From assembly GCA_002726335.1 (NCBI GenBank), contig PBSR01000066.1:1-8201 (forward strand): 8,201 nucleotides of DNA, in the 5' to 3' direction. The translations under genes were made by a program, and so were the position numbers. The notes beneath the pieces are model-generated. The model saw only the letters and a program-made list of their open reading frames with translations, did no database searches and was not told where the DNA came from. Source of the stretch: Gemmatimonadaceae bacterium. Its GTDB lineage: Bacteria > Latescibacterota > UBA2968 > UBA8231. Shown here piece after piece: positions 5,687 through 8,201 of this stretch (the first letter of the stretch is position 1; every line of letters begins with the position of its first letter).

Positions 5687-6625
5687 TTGGCCAAAGCGCT
5701 GGTCACCGGCGGCGCCGGTTTCATCGGATCGCACCTTGTCGACGCACTGATTGAAAGCGGGGACGACGTACTCGTCTTCGATAACCTCGCAACCGGCAAA
5801 CGCGAGAACCTGAACCCCTCGTCCACATTCGTCCAGGCCGATGTCGCCGACGGCGAGCAGGTGGAGCACCATCTGGGCGCGTTCGCACCGGACACCGTCT
5901 TCCACCTCGCCGCCCAAGCTGACCCCAAACGCGCCTATCGCGAGCCGGCCTTCGATGCCACGGTAAACGTGCGGGGGACCATTAATGTGGCGCTGGCGGC
6001 CGCTCGCGCCGACATCGACAAGCTGGTATTCACCTCAACCGGAGGGGCCATGTACGGCAGCCCTGACCCGGACGACCTGCCGGTGTCCGAGGCCCGGCCA
6101 CCAGGGCCCGCCTCCCCCTACGGTCTTTCCAAGTACTGCGCCGAGATGTATCTGGAAATGTTGCGTCGCGACCATGGTCTCGAGTACTCAATCCTTCGGC
6201 CGGCCAACGTTTATGGCCCACGCCAGGATCCGGCCTCGGAAGTCGGGGTGGTCTTAATCTTCCTGGAGTTGATGCTCGCCGGCGAGACTCCCCAAATGCG
6301 CGGCTTCGGTAAGGCCACCCGCGACTACGTGTACGTCAAAGACCTGGTAGGCGCCCTTCTGGCCGCCGCCCGCAGCGGCGGACCGCGCCCGTATCACGTG
6401 GGCACCGCCGAAGAGGTGGATGTCGAGACCATCTTCGCGGGGCTGCAAGAGCGGCTCGGTTCATCGTTCGATCCGGTCCGCGTGCCGCTCATCCCCGGGG
6501 AAGTAGAGCGCATGGCCCTGGATGCGACTAGGGCCCGGGAAGAGCTGAACTGGAAGCCGCGCTACTCCCTATCGGAAGGACTTGACGAGACGGTTTCCTG
6601 GGCGGTCACCAGACAAACCGGCTAG
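5687..6625 (+). CDS. NAD-dependent nucleotide-sugar epimerase (extended SDR, GalE-like)
   Basis: The 312-residue protein is normal length for an extended short-chain dehydrogenase acting on nucleotide sugars. It has the NAD-binding TGGAGFIG (7-14), Asp32 in FDNLATGKRENL (NAD rather than NADP preference), HLAAQAD (73-79), VNVRGT (93-98), TSTGGAMYG (116-124), the catalytic Tyr145 and Lys149 in SPYGLSKY, NVYGPRQDP (174-182) and RDYVYVKD (212-219). The pattern is that of UDP-glucose/UDP-GlcNAc 4-epimerase relatives, cytoplasmic enzymes that feed polysaccharide or glycan synthesis. Epimerase is more likely than dehydratase, but specificity cannot be read from the sequence. Translation probably begins at TTG, giving the usual MxxALVTGGAGFIG N-terminus. 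The stop codon overlaps that of the convergent trkA-like gene within CTAG. No other sugar genes are near. Confidence 0.9.
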   Translation: MAKALVTGGAGFIGSHLVDALIESGDDVLVFDNLATGKRENLNPSSTFVQADVADGEQVEHHLGAFAPDTVFHLAAQADPKRAYREPAFDATVNVRGTINVALAAARADIDKLVFTSTGGAMYGSPDPDDLPVSEARPPGPASPYGLSKYCAEMYLEMLRRDHGLEYSILRPANVYGPRQDPASEVGVVLIFLELMLAGETPQMRGFGKATRDYVYVKDLVGALLAAARSGGPRPYHVGTAEEVDVETIFAGLQERLGSSFDPVRVPLIPGEVERMALDATRAREELNWKPRYSLSEGLDETVSWAVTRQTG

Positions 6626-7311
6626 CCAATCTCCACCCGCACTTCCGGCTCCGTCAGATAGATGCGAACCTCCGCCTCCCGGTGCATCTGAACCAGCGCG
6701 ACGATCATGTCGCCAGCCTGCAGGGTCAGGTCGTGCTCGGGGAACAGGGTTTCGCTACCGCGAATCAGCAGGCATACGTTGCACCCGTGCCCGGGCAGGT
6801 CGAGCTCGCTCAATCTCTGTGACACCACCCGCGATTCTTCGTTCACTTTGAATTCGACCAGTTCAAGGTCGCTTTCGTCGAGCTTCATCAGGTGGATAAC
6901 CGCGCCGGTCTCCTCCACATCCTGCTCGATCATCGAAAGGATCAGATCCGTGGCGCTGACCGTCTCATCGACGCCGAGTCGGCGAAAGACGCTCGCGTTC
7001 TTGGGATTGTTCACGCGGGCGATTGTCCTGGCCCTGCCCCTGGACAGGCTGTCGGCCAGCTGACAGATGATGAGATTGTCCTCGTCTTCTCCCGTGACCG
7101 CGAGCATCAAATCGGCTCGCTTCACTCCAGCCTCCAGCAGCCTTCGCCCTTCACAGCCGTCCTGGCCGATTACCAGGCTGCCGAGCTCTGCCTGCAAGCG
7201 ACGGGCCTGGCCCGGGTCCTTCTCCATCAAGACAACTTCGTGCCCGATTTCCAACAGCTCCCGGGTTATGTGATAACCAACATTGCCGCCACCGATCACC
7301 ACAATAAACAT
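6622..7311 (-). CDS. TrkA-family potassium uptake regulatory protein (TrkA-N plus TrkA-C)
   Basis: The 229-residue protein has the size and layout of a single RCK/KTN subunit. Residues 1-120 form a Rossmann domain with GGGNVGYHI (7-15), an acidic residue ending beta 2 in VVLMEKDP (Glu30, favouring NAD(H)), GQDGCEGRRLLEAGV (49-63) and AVTGEDEDNLI (71-81). Residues about 145-220 form a TrkA_C domain with LVEFKVNEES (151-160) and LTLQAGDMIVAL (195-206). Such proteins sit on the cytoplasmic face of a Trk/Ktr-type transporter or potassium channel and gate it in response to nucleotides. Its ATG follows immediately after the TAG of the upstream trkA-like gene, with no gap, so translation is likely coupled. 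No TrkH/KtrB-like membrane partner is encoded here. Confidence 0.9.
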   Translation of the reverse strand: MFIVVIGGGNVGYHITRELLEIGHEVVLMEKDPGQARRLQAELGSLVIGQDGCEGRRLLEAGVKRADLMLAVTGEDEDNLIICQLADSLSRGRARTIARVNNPKNASVFRRLGVDETVSATDLILSMIEQDVEETGAVIHLMKLDESDLELVEFKVNEESRVVSQRLSELDLPGHGCNVCLLIRGSETLFPEHDLTLQAGDMIVALVQMHREAEVRIYLTEPEVRVEIG

Positions 7312-7737
7312 CTACTCAGCATCCTCAGCGACGATCGTTTCGCGCAGCATCTCCGCACCCACTGTCGTCGGGCAGATTGTTTTCAGCCCCAGCATTTCGT
7401 ACGCCTTGCTGCGTACCGGGTCGTAGCACCGGGCCACCACCCTCTCCACCCCGTAAATCTCTTGCGCTATTTGCGCAACCATGATGTTGGTGTTGTCGCC
7501 GTTGGTCGCGGTAACAACCGCGTCGGCCCGTTCGATTCCCGCGCCCCGCAGGACATCTTCGTCAATACCGTTGCCCTGGACCATCGAGCCCGAGAAGTTC
7601 CCGGAAAGCCGATTGAATGAATCGGGGTCGTCATCGACCACTACAACCGCGTGCCCCTCCTGGGACAACATCGTTGCCAGTTGGGCTCCGACCCGGCCGC
7701 AGCCGACCAGGATTATGTACATGCTGTCGTCGTTCAT
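7312..7737 (-). CDS. TrkA-N domain protein, short form without TrkA-C
   Basis: From the chosen ATG the product has 141 residues, beginning MNDDSMYIILVGCGRVGAQL. It is a single NAD-binding TrkA_N domain: GCGRVG dinucleotide loop, VVVVDDDP at the end of beta 2 (acidic, NAD-type), QGNGIDEDVLRGAGI, ATNGDNTNIMVAQIA, and a final VGAEMLRETI helix. It stops there, lacking the C-terminal ligand domain seen in its downstream partner, with which it shares a TAGATG junction. Other starts are possible: an in-frame TTG at 7779, which coincides with a good -35 hexamer, and an ATG at 7722. I favour 7737 because GGGGA lies 4 nt upstream. In the family such subunits regulate potassium uptake; here the two proteins probably form a heteromeric gating ring. 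Family certain, start uncertain. Confidence 0.85.
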   Translation of the reverse strand: MNDDSMYIILVGCGRVGAQLATMLSQEGHAVVVVDDDPDSFNRLSGNFSGSMVQGNGIDEDVLRGAGIERADAVVTATNGDNTNIMVAQIAQEIYGVERVVARCYDPVRSKAYEMLGLKTICPTTVGAEMLRETIVAEDAE

Positions 7738-7751
7738 AGCGTCCCCGGATG

Positions 7752-7779
7752 ATTCTCCATCGTTGGCGGCTGCTGTCAA
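7752..7779 (-). promoter_or_regulatory. Candidate sigma70-type promoter for the trkA-like pair
   Basis: The minus strand has a perfect -35 hexamer TTGACA (7779-7774), 16 nt of spacer, and GAGAAT (7757-7752; four of six consensus positions). Transcription would begin near 7745, giving a very short leader for the ATG at 7737 or about 23 nt for the ATG at 7722. It lies in the 74-bp gap after the preceding gene. Confidence 0.5.
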
Positions 7780-7785
7780 GGAATG

Positions 7786-7850
7786 CGTGAAGCCCCATTA
7801 TGACGGCAAGGCTAGCGACCCCGTGAAGCCCGGTAGCGGGCATGGGCTTC
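7786..7850. repeat. Three copies of a CGTGAAGCCC-type element
   Basis: CGTGAAGCCC occurs at 7786-7795 and again at 7822-7831; GGGCTTC (7844-7850) is an inverted copy of its core. The second and third copies can pair (7 bp), with GCCCG (7828-7832) and CGGGC (7837-7841) giving an alternative hairpin. They span the 3' end of the partial gene and the space before the trkA-like promoter. Confidence 0.4.
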
Positions 7851-8201
7851 CCGCCACTCGTTCATGCTGTGTCGCATGCCCATCTGTGGCCATTCGTAAC
7901 CGAACGCAAAATCGAAGGGCGCCTCTTCGGGAAGCAGCCCGTTACCCTGCAGAACCGCGACCAGTCGGTCGAAATAGCCCCGCAGAACCTCGCAGCGACG
8001 CGTAACATCCTCCGCGGTCAGCGCGCGGATCGCCATCCCCTCCGCCAGCGCTTCTTCAATTCCACCCACCGGGTCGGCGAACCGCAAAAGCACCGCGACG
8101 CGCTTGTTTGGCCAGGTCAGCCAGGCTCGGTGGTAGGCGTAGAGCAACTCCACCAGGTAGTTGATGCCGGCGCTGATGTGGGCGTGGGCCGCCGTCGCCC
8201 C
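7812..8201 (-). CDS. Unrecognised protein, C-terminal 129 residues (5' end outside window)
   Basis: The minus-strand frame is open from the window edge to a TAG at 7814-7812, so the gene begins beyond 8201. The visible part reads from HAHISAGINYLVELLYAYHRAWLTWPNKR onward in short helical stretches, with alternating hydrophobic residues, charged helices around ALTAEDVTRRCEVLRGYFDR and an aromatic C-terminal part (FDFAFGYEWPQMG), ending basic. The segment LVELLYAYHRAWLTWPNK is loosely like the helical C-terminal part of DUF4037-type nucleotidyltransferase-like proteins, but this is a weak impression and no catalytic motif is in view. There is no signal or membrane segment. It lies 74 nt before the trkA-like gene on the same strand; a promoter between them suggests separate expression. 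Function unknown. Confidence 0.6.
   Translation of the reverse strand, partial: GATAAHAHISAGINYLVELLYAYHRAWLTWPNKRVAVLLRFADPVGGIEEALAEGMAIRALTAEDVTRRCEVLRGYFDRLVAVLQGNGLLPEEAPFDFAFGYEWPQMGMRHSMNEWREAHARYRASRGR

Noticed and set aside
7481..8005. A 174-codon plus-strand frame across the first trkA-like gene and its upstream gap
   Set aside because: It overlaps a TrkA_N domain in antisense and shows no domain, ribosome binding site or membrane pattern.

Overview
The window is a GC-rich stretch of bacterial chromosome with tightly packed genes, short gaps and mixed orientation. No rRNA, tRNA, CRISPR array, insertion sequence or phage gene was seen. The gene mix (a 3-hydroxyacyl-CoA dehydrogenase/aldo-keto reductase pair, a PC4/p15-type small DNA-binding protein, tandem small TrkA proteins, a nitroreductase fused to a methyltransferase-like domain) and the base composition would suit an environmental Chloroflexota lineage such as the SAR202/Dehalococcoidia group. 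That assignment is an inference from gene content, not a sequence match.

Layout. (1) Bases 1-1367, plus strand: the 3' end of a 3-hydroxyacyl-CoA dehydrogenase, followed 14 nt later by a complete aldo/keto reductase with a good ribosome binding site. This looks like the end of a catabolic operon. (2) Bases 1419-4060, minus strand: a PC4-like protein, then serine hydroxymethyltransferase (glyA), then a ten-helix EamA-type transporter 32 nt further on. glyA has a 174-nt leader in which a 12-bp stem can bury the start codon. (3) Bases 4250-5563, minus strand: a 437-residue protein with an intact N-terminal nitroreductase (FMN) domain and a C-terminal class I methyltransferase-like domain whose glycine-rich SAM loop is badly eroded. 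(4) Bases 5687-6625, plus strand: an extended-SDR nucleotide-sugar epimerase starting at TTG, divergent from the fusion gene across a 123-bp control region. (5) Bases 6622-8201, minus strand: two TrkA-type NAD-binding regulatory proteins joined stop-to-start (TAGATG), preceded by the 3' end of an unrecognised gene. The epimerase and the downstream trkA-like gene converge and overlap in one CTAG.

How the genes may work together. The dehydrogenase and reductase plausibly act in one pathway on hydroxyacyl or aldose/aldehyde substrates. glyA supplies glycine and one-carbon units, and the co-oriented transporter may move a related amino acid or metabolite. The TrkA pair would gate a potassium channel or transporter subunit, but no membrane subunit is encoded here. 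The epimerase and the fusion protein have no evident pathway partner in the window. The most unusual items are the nitroreductase/methyltransferase-like fusion with its degenerate motif I, the glyA leader stem, and the split arrangement of the TrkA domains.
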